From: Alisma plantago-aquatica
Lineage: Eukaryota; Streptophyta; Magnoliopsida; Alismatales; Alismataceae
NCBI GenBank assembly: GCA_963693085.1
Contig: OY856409.1
Location: 518,406,303 to 518,470,302, forward strand
Length of the DNA stretch: 64,000 nt
Reading direction: 5' to 3'
Below are positions 1 to 11,660 of this stretch, piece by piece. Positions within the stretch are counted from its first letter, which is position 1. Every line of letters begins with the position of its first letter. The notes under the pieces were generated by a model, which saw only the letters and a list, made by a program, of their open reading frames with translations, did no database searches and was not told the DNA's origin. The translations under genes were made by a program, and so were the position numbers.

Positions 1-700
1 TACTTGTTTGGTTTAGCAATCTAGAATGAATGGTTAGGATTAGCTTGAGATGTCCCCCCAACTAATATCTTAGTGTCATTCCCCAAATGGCCCATTCTTC
101 CTATAACTTTCTTAAAATCCATCTTGCTATGTTAGCTTGCTTATGCTAGTTTAGTCGCTTGCTTTAATTTCATTTTAGTCAATTTCTTAGTTCTTGTTAG
201 TTAGTCCTTGCTAGGGTAGTTAGTGCATCTTTGTGCCTGCTTAATCTAGATAATGGTAGTTTAGGTCTTTAATTGCTCTAGTTTCTTAATTGCTAGTCAA
301 GTGTAGTTTTGTGCTCTTGCGTAAGTAGTTGCCTTATTTGTTATTAGAATTTCTTGTTTAGTGTTAACTGAGGCTTTTCTTGTCTTGTCTTCCTTTATTG
401 TTTTTTTGCTTACATCTTAAGAGTAATCAAACCAAATCCAGATCAAACCCTCAAAAACATAATCTTTCCTTTAGGAACGTAGCCCACACAACTAAGCTCT
501 AGTGCCCCCTCTCAGATCGACCCTTTTCTTGCCACTTGCCTATACTACAACACGACAATGTGTTCTTGTGGGTGAAGTGTGACCGGTTGAGTGAGTGTGT
601 TAGACTAGGTCCATCATAAATTCAATTGATCCAATTGTATTTTCTTTGTGTGCATCCAATCAAAGTTCAATTGATTAGGGTGTGTGTTGAATGCACCAAG
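1..700 (+). repeat. LTR 1 of Athila-like unit A (3' portion)
   Basis: This stretch aligns with about 5,640-6,270, which occupies the same place before the second unit. Both share the run of TTGCTTAGCTAGT-like and TTAGTTAGT-like words and the ACCTAGCTAGTTAGT block just after the primer-binding site. The LTR start lies upstream of the window. The exact 3' end is uncertain by about 10 bases. Confidence 0.65.
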
Positions 701-705
701 ATTTC

Positions 706-725
706 TGGCGCCACTGTCGAGGAGT
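706..725 (+). promoter_or_regulatory. Primer-binding site of unit A
   Basis: TGGCGCCACTGTCGAGGAGT closely resembles the TGGCGCCGTTGCCGGGGA site common to plant Athila/Tat-type gypsy elements, where a tRNA primes minus-strand cDNA. It lies directly after LTR 1 and before gag. Confidence 0.75.
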
Positions 726-975
726 GAGGTGCTTGACCTAGCTAGTTAGTGTATCTTAGCTTTTCCTACTACCCTCACCATTATTATTTGTTATTATTTT
801 CTTACTTTTGCATACTTGTCTTCTAACTTAGCTCTTGTTTCTTTTTTGTGCCTTGTGCAGGTGACAGGTGTGCATGCTTGGATGATGCTCAATTTATACT
901 AACTTGGTTCCTTTTGATCCCTAGATAAGTAGAAGGAGGCATCAACACTGACACAAGAAACATCGAGAGACTAAA

Positions 976-2510
976 ATGGGAGACATGGATGATCAACAAC
1001 TGAGAGGGGGATGATGCTCAACCACCTCCCAACCATCCTCTTCATGAATACTTCAATCCTGGGAACTACACCTCCCCCATTGCCACCCTTGTTGACTAAA
1101 TGTCAGGTCAACAATTTTCCATTCCACCAGCCCTCCTCAAACTCCTTCCCACATTTTATGGGATGGAGAACAAAAACCCATACCACCATGTCTATGCTTT
1201 TCTAGAGACATGTTCCACTTTCCACACTCTTACATCAACTGATGATTCCATAAGAAGAATTCTATTCCCATTTTAACTTAAGGAGAAAGCCAAAGAATGG
1301 TATATGTCAAAGCCAGAATTGGTTAATTGGATGGTAGTGAAGAATGAGTTCTTGAAAAAAATTCTACCCCATCTCAAAGCTAATGCAAATGAGGAGGTAC
1401 ATCACCTCATTCACTCAAAAGGAGAACGAGCCATTTCATGAGACTTAGGAAAGATTCTAAAAGCTTCTGAGAGATTGCCCCCACCACGAGGTTCCTATCT
1501 GGAAACTTGTGCAATCCTTTTACATCAAGCTATCTGAACTGGGTCATATGGTGGTTGATTCCTCTTGTCGTGGGGCCTTCATGGCCAAGCCCCCAGAAGA
1601 GTCATGGCTACTCTTTGAGCACCTTGTTGAGAACTCACATCACTGAGCTTCAAGCATGGGAGTGCACTATGAAAGGAACAAATCTCCTCCTCCTCCTCCT
1701 CTAGCTCCAGTTAGAGATTAACAGGAATCCTCAAATGATAAATATCCTAGTTGACATGATGAACTTGATGAAGAATCAAGTTGGAGGCTCTTCTAGACAC
1801 ACCACCAACTCTATGGAGGCTATTTGTGAAGAAGTGCAAGCCTTGCAATCTTTTGGGAATAGGAACAACCAAGGCCCCATGTCAAACTCCTACATTCCAA
1901 AATGGAGGAATGCCCTGAATTTTCATTGGAAGCAATAAGGTAAAGAAGGGCAAGCACAACCAAGAAACACCAAGGGCCAAGGTACTGCTTAAAGTTTGAA
2001 TGAAGTTCTTGGAAGGCTAAGGAGCCTTGTTGAAATGAAGAAGGATGTGTCCTCCCATGGATAAACAACTAGTCGGCTTGAGCAAAGACTAGACCATATT
2101 TCCATGTCACTTGCCCTCCGTGGGGAAGGGAGACTCCCATCCCAAACCATGGCCCATCCGAACAATGATGGTTGAACCATGGGTGCTCCTCAAGGCACTT
2201 ATGGACAGGCGCATGGATAAGTTCCCACTTTACAGCAGTACCAAGGACCCCAAAATCCTTATGCTCCTCGACCTCCACAACCCAACTACAACTACCAATA
2301 CCCTCCACCTCCACCAAATTCCTACCAACAACCCCCTCCTTAATATCAACAACCTCCACAACAACCACCGCCACAACAACCTCCACAACAACCTCCTCAA
2401 AAACCTCCAATATCAACTTACATCCTCCAAAATCCTAACCCACTTCACAAAAGACCACCGCCACCACCACCATCATCCTCATGAGCTCCTCCTCTTTCTC
2501 ATGAGCAAGT
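976..2510 (+). pseudogene. Broken Athila-like gag of unit A
   Basis: The gag capsid core of a gypsy element can be followed through several frames from an ATG at 976. Visible pieces resemble plant Retrotrans_gag: a FYGMENKNPYHH-like start, KEKAKEWYMS (about 1,285-1,310), then the FLKKILPHLK block. The C-terminal part (about 2,280-2,500) is a Pro/Gln-rich linker made from a CAACCTCC-like repeat. Several in-frame stops and frame changes break it, so no full capsid protein can be made. The homologous gag B at 6,466 is similar but clearly diverged. Confidence 0.75.
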
Positions 2511-3727
2511 GAACACGGTGTCTATCATATGGGGGAAGAAGGTTGTTGAGGAATTCATGGAAAGGAAGAATAAGGTGACTAAGGTTTGTGATGAAGAACC
2601 CTTGCCAAAGTCTTGTACAGATGTTGAGAGCATCAAAGATTTTGTTATTTCCTTTTTGCTTGAAAGTTCCAAGTTCACTCAAGCACTCATTGCCCCTATT
2701 ACTCTTGAGAAAATTCCACACAATGTCCCACCTCTATTTGAGAAGGCAAAGTTACTCATCTTGCCCCTATTGGAGGTCATGACACTTTTTTTCCCACCTT
2801 CAGATGAGTTGATGACACCCCAAGCTCCACCCCCACGTGATAGAAACAACCCCCATGCTGTCCCACAGCCTGCAATCCAGTATAGAAGATGTTCATAAAA
2901 GTTGTAAATATTCCTTTGATGCCTTAGGGGGGCCTTCCACCAAGGTTAGGCATGGCTGTACTTGAAGCTTCTTAGAATCCCTAAAACAAGGAATGACAAG
3001 CATCCCAACATTCCTTTCCTTCCTTAAGGATGTTTTCCCTAGGAAGATAAAAGTAATGGTGATGACCCACAAAGAAATCATTTCTATAGAACGAGTGGAT
3101 TTCATTTTGGGTGTATACTTTCCTGAAAAGAGGGTAGACCCAATGATACCTTATATTTAGTGTTATATTGACTGCCAATGCGTCCAACGTGCACTTATAG
3201 ATTTGGGCTCCAGCATGAGTATCATATCTTATGACATGGTTGTGTGGCTGGGTATAGAGAGAATGAAGCCATCAAACAATGTTTTGTTGCTAGCTAATGG
3301 GTCTAGGCAATTTCTTATAGGCATATTGCACAACCAGATGGTGTTAGTTGACAATAGAATGAGTGTTGCCTACTTGACAGATCTTCTAGTTGTAGATTTT
3401 AAGCCCTTGGGTGGAACTGAATACATCATCTTGGGGAGACCCTTCCTGTCTATAATGGATGTTGAAATCAAAGTGTGCACTGGTACTATTACGGTCATCT
3501 ATAATAGGAAGAAGATAGATTTTTTCATGTTCATAGAGGAAGAAAGGCAAAGGCTGAGGGATGAAGATTTGTGTACCAACTTGGATTATATCGAATTTTC
3601 TGAGCAGTGGTTGGTGAACCACAGTTATAGAAGCATGCATGTTCCTTGGGATGAAGTCCACATCGTCAGAGCTTTGGAAAGGGTCACTTCAGAAGAGGAA
3701 AGAGACATCTTTAATGTGAACACTTGA
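2511..3727 (+). pseudogene. Retropepsin (aspartic protease) domain of unit A, decayed
   Basis: The open stretch 3,203-3,727, extended slightly upstream, matches the Athila-type retropepsin: an ALIDLGSSMSIISYD active-site region (about 3,187-3,235), a flap region, then ILGRPFLSIMDVEI (about 3,430-3,470), the hydrophobic-hydrophobic-GRPFL motif conserved in these proteases. The upstream part (2,509-2,898) is the gag-protease linker in another frame. In full Athila elements RT follows here. In this unit the sequence passes straight to the 3' noncoding motif, so pol is missing. The stop at 3,725-3,727 ends the readable protein. Confidence 0.7.
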
Positions 3728-4365
3728 TGGAAAAAGAACAACAATCCTGGCTGAAGGCTCTAATTTAGCGCTAGTGGGAGACAACCCATGTGGTTTGAGA
3801 TTCTCAAAATCTTTTTATTTTATTACACTTTTGTTTTGCCAAGAAATACACATGCACCATACTTGATAGTTTCTCTATTTGTGAATCATGTTAGAGTAGG
3901 TATAATGGAGGAAAGATGACACATGAAGGAGCTAGCAAAGAAGAAGATCAAAAGTTGAAAAGAAGAACATTGCAAATCAGTAGAAGATCCATAGGAAGGA
4001 CTCCAGAACGGCTATGCTATGCAGCACGGTCGTGTTGCTGGCATCTAGAATGGTCGTTTTGCATAGAATGATCGTGGTGGTCCTTCCCTACTCACCTAAT
4101 GCCACGTTGATCGCTCTACCTCTTGGCGTTTGTTTACCATTACTCCATACCCTCTACCCTACTATTCTAAACTTCTATTTCATATAGAGGACAACATGAT
4201 TTAAAAGTTTAGAGTGGTATGGCAGTAAGCCCTTCCTCTACCTCATTTTCCTCTATATTCCTTGTTCTACATTTTTTCTGAGATGAGCAAACAGTTCGAG
4301 TAGCCCTTATACTTGTCTATCCTGACTTTGTGTGCTTGTTTTTGAAAATTTGTAAAAATAATCAG
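3728..4365 (+). other. 3' noncoding region of unit A
   Basis: No gene is visible. It begins with a block at 3,750-3,790 (CTGGCTGAAGGCTC, then AGCGCTAGTGGGAGACAACC) repeated in unit B at 8,797-8,850 and typical of the region after the coding part of Athila elements. Similarity with unit B runs to about 4,225. Beyond that, unit A lacks the polypurine tract and the first ~400 bases of the LTR that B retains, which implies a deletion or replacement. Confidence 0.6.
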
Positions 4366-6270
4366 TGGTGATCCACCAACCCCATGGTGATCAAGCTCCA
4401 CCACCCTTGTGCTGATCCACCACCCCAGTGGCGACCTACCACCCCCGTGGTGACCACCACGGTCATGGTACTGACCCTCCAGAATTGTGATTTTATCTGA
4501 CTTTCTCATCCAAATTCCACCTTGCTCATTGATATACACCATTGTCATGTTCCCTACAACCACCACAGATGTGGTGATCCACCACCCCTATAGTGGCCAT
4601 CAACCCTAGTAGCCTATTTTTGCAATGCTTTCTCATATCACCCCCACTTAACCTAGTGCTTCCCCACCACCTATATATAGTTGGGTGGCAGATGGAGCTC
4701 AAGGTTAGCTACTCCTAAAGCCAATCTAGACAACCCTATCCCCTTACACTCCAATCCCACTCCATTCCACCTCCATTTCACCATTTCTACCACAAAAACC
4801 CTAGTTTTCTAGTGTTTTGGCCACTTCCCACTATACATCCATGACATTTACCTACCTTGGAGGAAGGAGCTCGAGCTGCTACTTCTAGGAGGTGGATAAG
4901 GAAGAGTCTTCACCGAGCTCATCATGGATTTTCACTCCTCTACTCATTCTTCTTCCTTCCTTTTTGTATTTTCTTGTTCTATGAGTAGCTAGGCCCCTTA
5001 GGTGGGCTATTTGGGGTCAAAAATGTTACTTTGATACTGTGTTGGTGGAAAATGATATGTAAACATTATGATTTCATTTTCTAATGATTATGTTCTATTT
5101 ATATCTCATTCATCATGAATTTCTTTGTGGTTTGTGCTTGAAATCACCTAGATTCTAGTAAAATTGCTTATATGTGGCTCTTTTTGTGAATTTCTCCTAA
5201 GTTCAATTAATGGATCTATAGTTAGCTATTCACCTTCCTACATGTTAATGAATTCTCCTACACCTAGGTGAGAGATCTAAGTAGCTTGTTTAGATGAATT
5301 TAGTTTAATTAGCTAGGAGCCTTCTCAAGGCTAGAATGTGGGTGATGTGAGGTCCAAAACCTCACTTCCACATCACATTACTACCATCAGCCCCTAATTA
5401 CCCTAAGAGTTCCTATCCTAGAAACTTAGGCCTGACTAGACGTAACTGAATTCCACCTAAACCCTAACCCAACTGAGCCTCGTAAGGGTAGGTAGGAGGT
5501 GTTAGGGACTAGTTCCCCTATGCACACCCTATCTAATCCATGGCCAATTAGTAGTTTAGGGCAATTCATTAGCCTCCAGCTTGTTTTTTAGTTTGGTTAT
5601 CTAAATGGAAGAGTAATATTTACATGTTGTCAAACCCAACCCAATTGATAAGTGCATCCCCCAAACATCCCACACTTCTCATAATTGCATTAAAACCTTG
5701 ATTGTCTGCTTGCTTAGCTAGTCTTTACTTGTTTAGCTCTTTTCTTTCTTAGTTAGTTCATTACCTTGTTCTTATTTTGTTCTTTCTAGTTTAGGTCTTT
5801 AATTGATATTTTTCCTAGTTTGCTAGCTTAGTTTACCTCTTTCTGGCCTTAGTATAACTTGTTATTTTCTTGCTTAACTTGTCTTCTCTTGCTCATTAGA
5901 ATTAAATGTCTAGGGTTAACTTAGGTTTTGATTGTGTTTGTTATCCTTTATTTTCTTGTTCACCATTCGTGTAATCAACAAATCAACCTTCAAACCCTTC
6001 AACCCTAGACTTTGTAGTAGGAACCTAGCCAAAACTAACCTAGCTCTAGTGACCCCTTTTAACTGTTGGGTTCGACCCATAACTTGTCACCCTCCTATAC
6101 TATAACATGACCTCGTGCGCTTGCGGGTAAGTGTGGTAGTGTATGTGAGCGAGCCTATTAGGAATTTATAAATTTGAAAGATCCCAAATGTGTTTCAAAG
6201 CCCTTTAGGGTTACATCTAGTAATCATTCAGTTGGTTAGTGTGTGGCCCTAAAGGAAAAATGTACCAAGC
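4366..6270 (+). repeat. LTR 2, shared between units A and B, 5'-truncated
   Basis: It aligns over most of its length with 10,200-11,640: the CCACCACCCC/GTGGTGA repeats, the TATA region, GATTTTCACTCCTCTACTCATTC, and the later block ending in TTAGTTAGTTCATT. It acts as the 3' LTR of A and the 5' LTR of B. Its start is missing by comparison with 9,806-10,200. Confidence 0.7.
4672..4679 (+). promoter_or_regulatory. Putative LTR TATA box
   Basis: CCACCACCTATATATAG is kept at the equivalent place in LTR 3 (10,552-10,560). This is the only TATA-like word conserved between both LTRs, so it is the likely core promoter of the family. Confidence 0.45.
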
Positions 6271-6300
6271 TTTCTTGCACTATGTCCAGTGAGAAAGGCA
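6271..6300 (+). promoter_or_regulatory. Decayed primer-binding site of unit B
   Basis: TTTCTTGCACTATGTCCAGT aligns with TTTCTGGCGCCACTGTCGAG of unit A, and both are followed by CCTAGCTAGTTAGT. The core TGGCGCC is lost. Confidence 0.5.
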
Positions 6301-6465
6301 CTCAGCCTAGCTAGTTAGTTTTTCTTTGATCTTTTCCTACTATTCTCATCAATGCTATCCTTTATTTTTTATCATTTGTATTCTTTATGCAAATTGGTTA
6401 GCTAACTTGACTTGTTTTGTTTGGTTGTGCCTTTGTGCATGTGAAAAGAAACTTGTGGAAGACAA

Positions 6466-7650
6466 GATGGAAGGCCAAAAGGCACCTCACAAGCCACTTC
6501 ATGAATATTCATGCCTGGAAACTACAAATTTCCAATTTTTAGTAGAGTTGATCAAATTACATGGGAGCAATTATCTATCCCTCCAGATCTTCTTGGGCTC
6601 CTACCCACCTTCTATGACTCAGAGAGTGAGAACCCCTACAAGCACTTGGAATCCTTTCTTAAAGTGTGCTCTACCTTCAGGATGCTGACATCCAGTGATG
6701 ACTCAATCTGGTTGACCTTGTTCTCTTTCTCCCTCAAATACAAGGCCAAAGATTGGTATGATTCAAGAAGATACATCATGAGTTGGGAAGAGATGAAGAC
6801 CGCTTTCTTAAGGAAATTCTACACCATTGCAAGGTTGGCACAAATGTGGTGTGCCATAGTGAGTTTTAATCAAGTGTGTAATGAGCGATTCCATGATACT
6901 TGGGAGAGATTTTAGAAGATGTTGACAGAGTGCCCGCACCACGGGATCCCTTTGTGGAAGCTAGTTCATTCCTTTTACTCTGGTCTATCTCCAATGAGAC
7001 AAGATATAGTGGATTCTTATTGTGGGGGAGCTTTTTTGGTTAAGCTATTTGAGGAGACATGGCCCTTGTTTGAGCAGTTGGTGAAAAGTTCAAGGATTCT
7101 AGCATGATATGGTGAAGATTCTTGGGGAAATAGTGAGATTTATGAAGAACCAAGTGGGAAGTGTTCCCTATCACTCAGTCGATTCTATTGAGTCCTTTTG
7201 TCAAGAAACAAAGACACCTCATCCTTATATCTACCCAAAACCATAAATTCATAGATATAGCTCAAGGTTTGAGGAAGAAGTTCTCTCTAGGTTGAAAATA
7301 TTTGATGATGTGCAAAAGAATGTGATAAAGCTTGAGAAAAAATTGGAGAAACTATCTTCAATACTTGCTCTATAAGAGGAAGCAAAATTGTCTTCAAAAC
7401 CCATAATGAGTTTCAATGAAATAAGTGGACCTATGCATTCCACACAAGTTCTATATAGTCTACCTACAATGCAAGTGCAACCCATTTACCATTTCTAAGG
7501 ACATCCCAATCCTTATACACCTCCTCCCCCTCCTTCACCACAACCATCCCACCACTTCACCTACCAACCTCAATTCTTTCCTCCACCCCAATTTCAATAC
7601 CAAGTGCCACCTCCATCTCCTTCACAACCACAACATGCTCCCCCTCTCCA
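6466..7650 (+). pseudogene. Broken Athila-like gag of unit B
   Basis: Starts at an ATG at 6,466 and changes frame near 6,510. Capsid motifs are clearer than in A: a FLKVCSTFRMLTSSDD block (about 6,650-6,700), KAKDWYDS (about 6,740-6,765), WEEMKTAFLRKF (about 6,785-6,820) and TECPHHGIPLWKLV (about 6,923-6,965), the order expected of Retrotrans_gag in Athila-type elements. A TAG at about 6,913 and further stops after 7,105 break it. A Pro-rich linker (about 7,500-7,650) precedes the protease part. Confidence 0.8.
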
Positions 7651-8599
7651 CCATGAGCAAGGTAGTTTTGTGACAATTCTAAGGAGTAGAAAATCTCTTG
7701 AACAGCCTACGAGTCAAAGAAATGTTGACAAGGCAAAGAAAAGGCATCCAAATGGTGATAATGTGATTGATATTCTTGAAGATGATATTGTGATACCTCA
7801 TGTTGATTTTGTGATACTGTGTGCTCCACCTCCCTAGTGTTCTACTATCCCTAGTGTTCCACCTCATGGCATGCCCTAAGAAAATCATGTTGATGCAAGT
7901 AAGTCCATAGAAAGTGGGCCACCATTCCGTGAAGCATTAGATGAGCCACCATAAGTAAAAAGGAGGTATAAGTACAATGTTGACATTCTAGATGTGTTTC
8001 ACCATGTGAAGGTGAACATTCCATTATTAGATGCTATCAAGCATATTCCATCTTATGTCAGGCTTCTCAAGAACTTGTATACTATAAAGAGGAAGTCATT
8101 GGGAAGAATGCCTAAGAAAATCAAGTTGACTGAACAAGTGAGCTCTATCATCCAACACTCACTTCCTATGAAGAGGAAAGACCCAAGATCCCCACTAATA
8201 CCTAGATATGTAGGGGGACATCACATAGACAAATCCCTACTTGATTTGGGATCTAGTGTGAATCTGATACCATATAGTGTCTATGTTGAGATGGGGTTAG
8301 GAAAGTTGAAACTGGCTCATTGCATTCTCCAATTGGTGGACCACTCCATCAAAGTTCCTAGAGGAAGTGTAGATGATGTTTTGGTGATGATATAAAAACA
8401 AATGGGAGTACTATTCCTAGTGGATTTTATTGTTCTTGACATGGGATCAGAGGATAGGAAGATTCCCATCATCTTGGAAAGGCCATTCTTATCTGCAGTA
8501 GATGTCGAGATACATGTGCAAAGTGGCACAATGACAGACTCTTTCATGGACATGAAGATAAAGATCAACATGTACAAGACCCCAACCCGGTGCGGCTGA
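7651..8599 (+). pseudogene. Retropepsin domain of unit B, decayed
   Basis: Readable in two pieces (7,994-8,395 and 8,402-8,599) separated by one in-frame TAA. The active-site region reads LLDLGSSVNLIPYSVY (about 8,240-8,285), then IKVPRGSVDDVL (about 8,348-8,385), then a GRPFL-type end mutated to ILERPFLSAVDVEI (about 8,470-8,515). Compared with A the active-site D-L-G is kept. As in A, the next recognisable sequence is the AGC(G/A)CTAGYG noncoding motif rather than reverse transcriptase. Confidence 0.75.
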
Positions 8600-9792
8600 G
8601 ATGAGGACATTGAACATAGTCTCTTGAAGAGCTTGAGTGATTATTTGAAAGAAGGATATCCAGATGGAAGACTTGATGATAGCTTTTGTTGTTAATGGGG
8701 CGCGACACACATTTTGAATGCAAATGAGAGGTGTATCTATTGCAAGAGAGCACATGATGATGCCAAATGTTGAGTGATTGAGGAATCAACAACAAACCTG
8801 GCTGAAGGCTCTAAACTTAGCACTAGCGAGATGAAACTCATGTTTGTTTTAGACTCTTTCTCTCAAGACCCCTTTTCTTGATTACACTTTTACTTTTCCA
8901 AGAAAACACACACACACTATACTTGATGGTTTTGTTGTTTATGAATCATTTTAGAAAGGTACGCAGGATGAAAGATGATTCCTTGATGATCTATCCAAAG
9001 AGAAGATCAAGAATGAAAAAAAAAAGAATCACATATCGTTAAAAAGCTATAGGAAGGCAACCAGCATGGCAGTTCCACATAGCATTGTTGTGTTACTAGC
9101 AAGCCAAAATGGTCTTTCTGCACAGAACCGCCATGGTGTCTATCCTCATCTCAATGGACACCTTGATATCTCTCCCCCCTCTTGGTAATTGTCTACCATG
9201 ACTCCATGCCCTCTACGCTATCATCTTAGACTTCTATATCATGATGAGGATAACATGGTTTAAAAGTTTGGGTAGTAACTAAATAAAAGAAAATAAAATA
9301 TGTTCCTATGTAATACCAACTAAATAAAAAAACATGAGTGATCCTATGTAACAACACTCCATCCCCTTACTGTAACCCTTTTTTCCATTTGCATGCCCAT
9401 TGAGCTAGGAAACATCAAACCTAGCTCATTTTGCCCTTTTTGCAGCCACGTGGGTTACTTAGTGTGAATTGACATATGATATTGAATGCTTGAATGTAAA
9501 ACAACAACATAAGTCATTTTTTATATTCACCATCATGAAATAGTTTCCTCAGAGTTATTGACAACCATATGATTGATTATATTTTCTATGCTCTATATTT
9601 GAAGTTTGCATGCTCGGTGGTTTAATCATTATTGGTTTCTAAAAGAGGAGACAAGAGAGGTGGAATGCATGTACCTAGTCATCATTGAGGCCATTTAGTA
9701 AATATTCATCTATTGTGATGCATTTTTCATTTCTTGATTGTGGAAAAATTGTAGAGATTGAGTTGGAGCATACTTGAGGACAAGTATATTTT
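8600..9792 (+). other. 3' noncoding region of unit B
   Basis: No gene is visible. The start parallels unit A (CTGGCTGAAGGCTCTAAACTTAGCACTAG at about 8,797-8,825). An AT-rich stretch at 9,260-9,760 has no partner in unit A. It ends in GAGGACAAGTATATTTTAAG, a phrase common before the polypurine tract of Athila elements. Confidence 0.55.
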
Positions 9793-9805
9793 AAGTTTGG
9801 GGTGG
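9793..9805 (+). promoter_or_regulatory. Polypurine tract of unit B
   Basis: AAGTTTGGGGTGG directly precedes the TGATGCAG start of the LTR. This matches the AGTTTGGGGGTGTGATG-type junction of many plant Athila/Tat elements, where plus-strand synthesis is primed. Confidence 0.7.
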
Positions 9806-11660
9806 TGATGCAGCCCTATTTTAGGGATGCATCGTGTGTCTTATTACACCTTAATCACATTTATATTTGTTACATAACATGTTATTTCCCTCAATGTGCA
9901 TACTTCTATCAAAATGCACTTATGGAAACTTTTTGCATGTTTTATAGGTACTTTGGCCACTACTTGATGGAAAGGAGAGAAGGAGGAGAATATAAGGGTT
10001 TCTTCACCCTTGAAGGAGCCTAAAGAGAGTTCAAGAACTTCCCTAACATACCCTAAGTGGTCAAGAATCAACCCAAAGCAAGGAGCATAAAAGATGGGCA
10101 AGTTGAAGGTCAAAGTGCAAGGAAGAAGAACCAACATGGCCGTGGTAGAAGGCCACGACCATGGCACAAATGCTTCATGTTACAATAAGAGTGCAAGTTT
10201 GAACCTACTAGGCACCACCCCCGTGGTGATCAAGCTCCACCACCCTCGTGGTGACCCAAGTCCACCACCCCAGTGGTGACCTACCACCCCTGTGGTGACC
10301 CAAGTCCACCACCCTCGTGGTGACCACCACAGTCGTCGTACTGGCCCTCCAGAATTGTGATTTTATCTACTTCCTCATCCAAATTCCACCTTGCTTGTGC
10401 TCATACACCATGACCATGTTCCCACAACCATGTTCCCTACAACCGTCGTGGTCATGGTGACCCACCACTCTCGTGGTGGCCATCAACCCTAGCCTATTTT
10501 TGCACTATTTTACCCATATTGCCCCCACTAAACCTAGTACTTCCCCACCACCTATATATACTTGTGTGGTTGCTCGAGCTTCAGGTTATCTACTCCTACA
10601 ACCACTCTAGCCTACCCTATCCCCTTCCACTCCATTCCACCTCCATTTCACCATTTCCACCACCAAAACCCTAGTTTTCTAGTGTTTTGGTCACTTACAA
10701 CCATACATACATGCCATTTACCTACCTTGGATGAAGGAGCTTGAGCTGTTGCAAGTAGGAAGTGGAAAGGAGGAGTCTTCACCGAACTCATCATGGATTT
10801 TCACTCCTCTACTCATTCTTCTTCCTTTCTTTTTGTATTTTCTTATTCTATGAGTAGCTAGGCACCTTAGGTCGGTTGTTTGGGGCCAAAAATGTTACTT
10901 TGATACCATGTTGGGGAAAATGATATGTAAACATTATGATTTTATTTTCTAATTATTATGTTCTACTTCTATCTCATTCATCATGAGTTGCTTCATGGTT
11001 TGTGCTTGAAATCACCCAGATTCTAGGAAAATTTCTTATATGTGGCTCTTTTGTGAATTGCTCCTAAGTCCAATTAATGGATACCTAGTTAGCTATTCAA
11101 CTTCCTACATGTTAATCAATTCTCCTACACCTAGGTGAGAGATCTAAGTATCTAGTCTAGAGGAATTTAGTGTAATTAGCTTGGATCCTTCTCAAGGCTA
11201 GAATGTGGGTGATGTGAGGTCCAAAACCTCACTTTTACCTCACATTACTACCATCAACCCCTAATTACCCTAAGAGTTCCTATCCTAGAAACCTAGGAAT
11301 GAACAGACCCTAACTGAATTCCACCTATACCCTAACCCAATTGAGCCTCTTAAGGGTAGGTAGGAGGTGTTAGGGACTAGTTCCCCCATGCACACCCTAT
11401 CTTATCCATGGCGAGTTAGTAGTTTAGGGAAATTCATTAGCCTCGAGCTTGTTGTTTGGTTTGGTTTGGTAATATAAATGGAAGATTAATGTTTACATGT
11501 TATAAACCCCAACCCAATTGATAAGTACATCCCCCCAAATAGCCCACACTTCTCTTAATTGCATTAAAACCCTAATTTCTAGCTTGCTTAGCTAGTATTT
11601 ACTTGTTTAGCACTTTTCTTGCTTAGTTAGTTCATTGTTCTTTTCTTGCTTAGTTAGTGC
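9806..11660 (+). repeat. LTR 3, 3'-truncated
   Basis: Begins TGATGCAGCC after the polypurine tract and follows LTR 2 to about 11,640. The last ~600 bases seen in LTR 2 (to 6,270) are missing. The LTR of this family would therefore be about 2.3-2.4 kb. Confidence 0.7.
10552..10560 (+). promoter_or_regulatory. Putative LTR TATA box
   Basis: CACCACCTATATATA corresponds to the same word in LTR 2 at 4,672. Confidence 0.45.

Larger units (their letters stand above)
1..11660 (+). mobile_element. Tandem Athila-like Ty3/gypsy units A and B with a shared middle LTR
   Basis: Order seen: LTR end, primer-binding site, gag/protease A, 3' noncoding, LTR, decayed primer-binding site, gag/protease B, 3' noncoding, polypurine tract, LTR start. 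The gag fold, the Pro/Gln linker, the DLGSS-type retropepsin, an AGCGCTAGTGGGAG-like motif after the coding part and the AAGTTTGGGGTGG-TGATG junction are all typical of plant Athila-type elements. No RT, RNase H or integrase is recognisable in either unit, so the family is non-autonomous. The left edge is cut by the window. The right LTR stops near 11,660. Confidence 0.8.

Noticed and set aside
9844..10279. Open frames inside the Athila-like LTR
   Set aside because: Not conserved in the aligned part of LTR 2, and without any domain.
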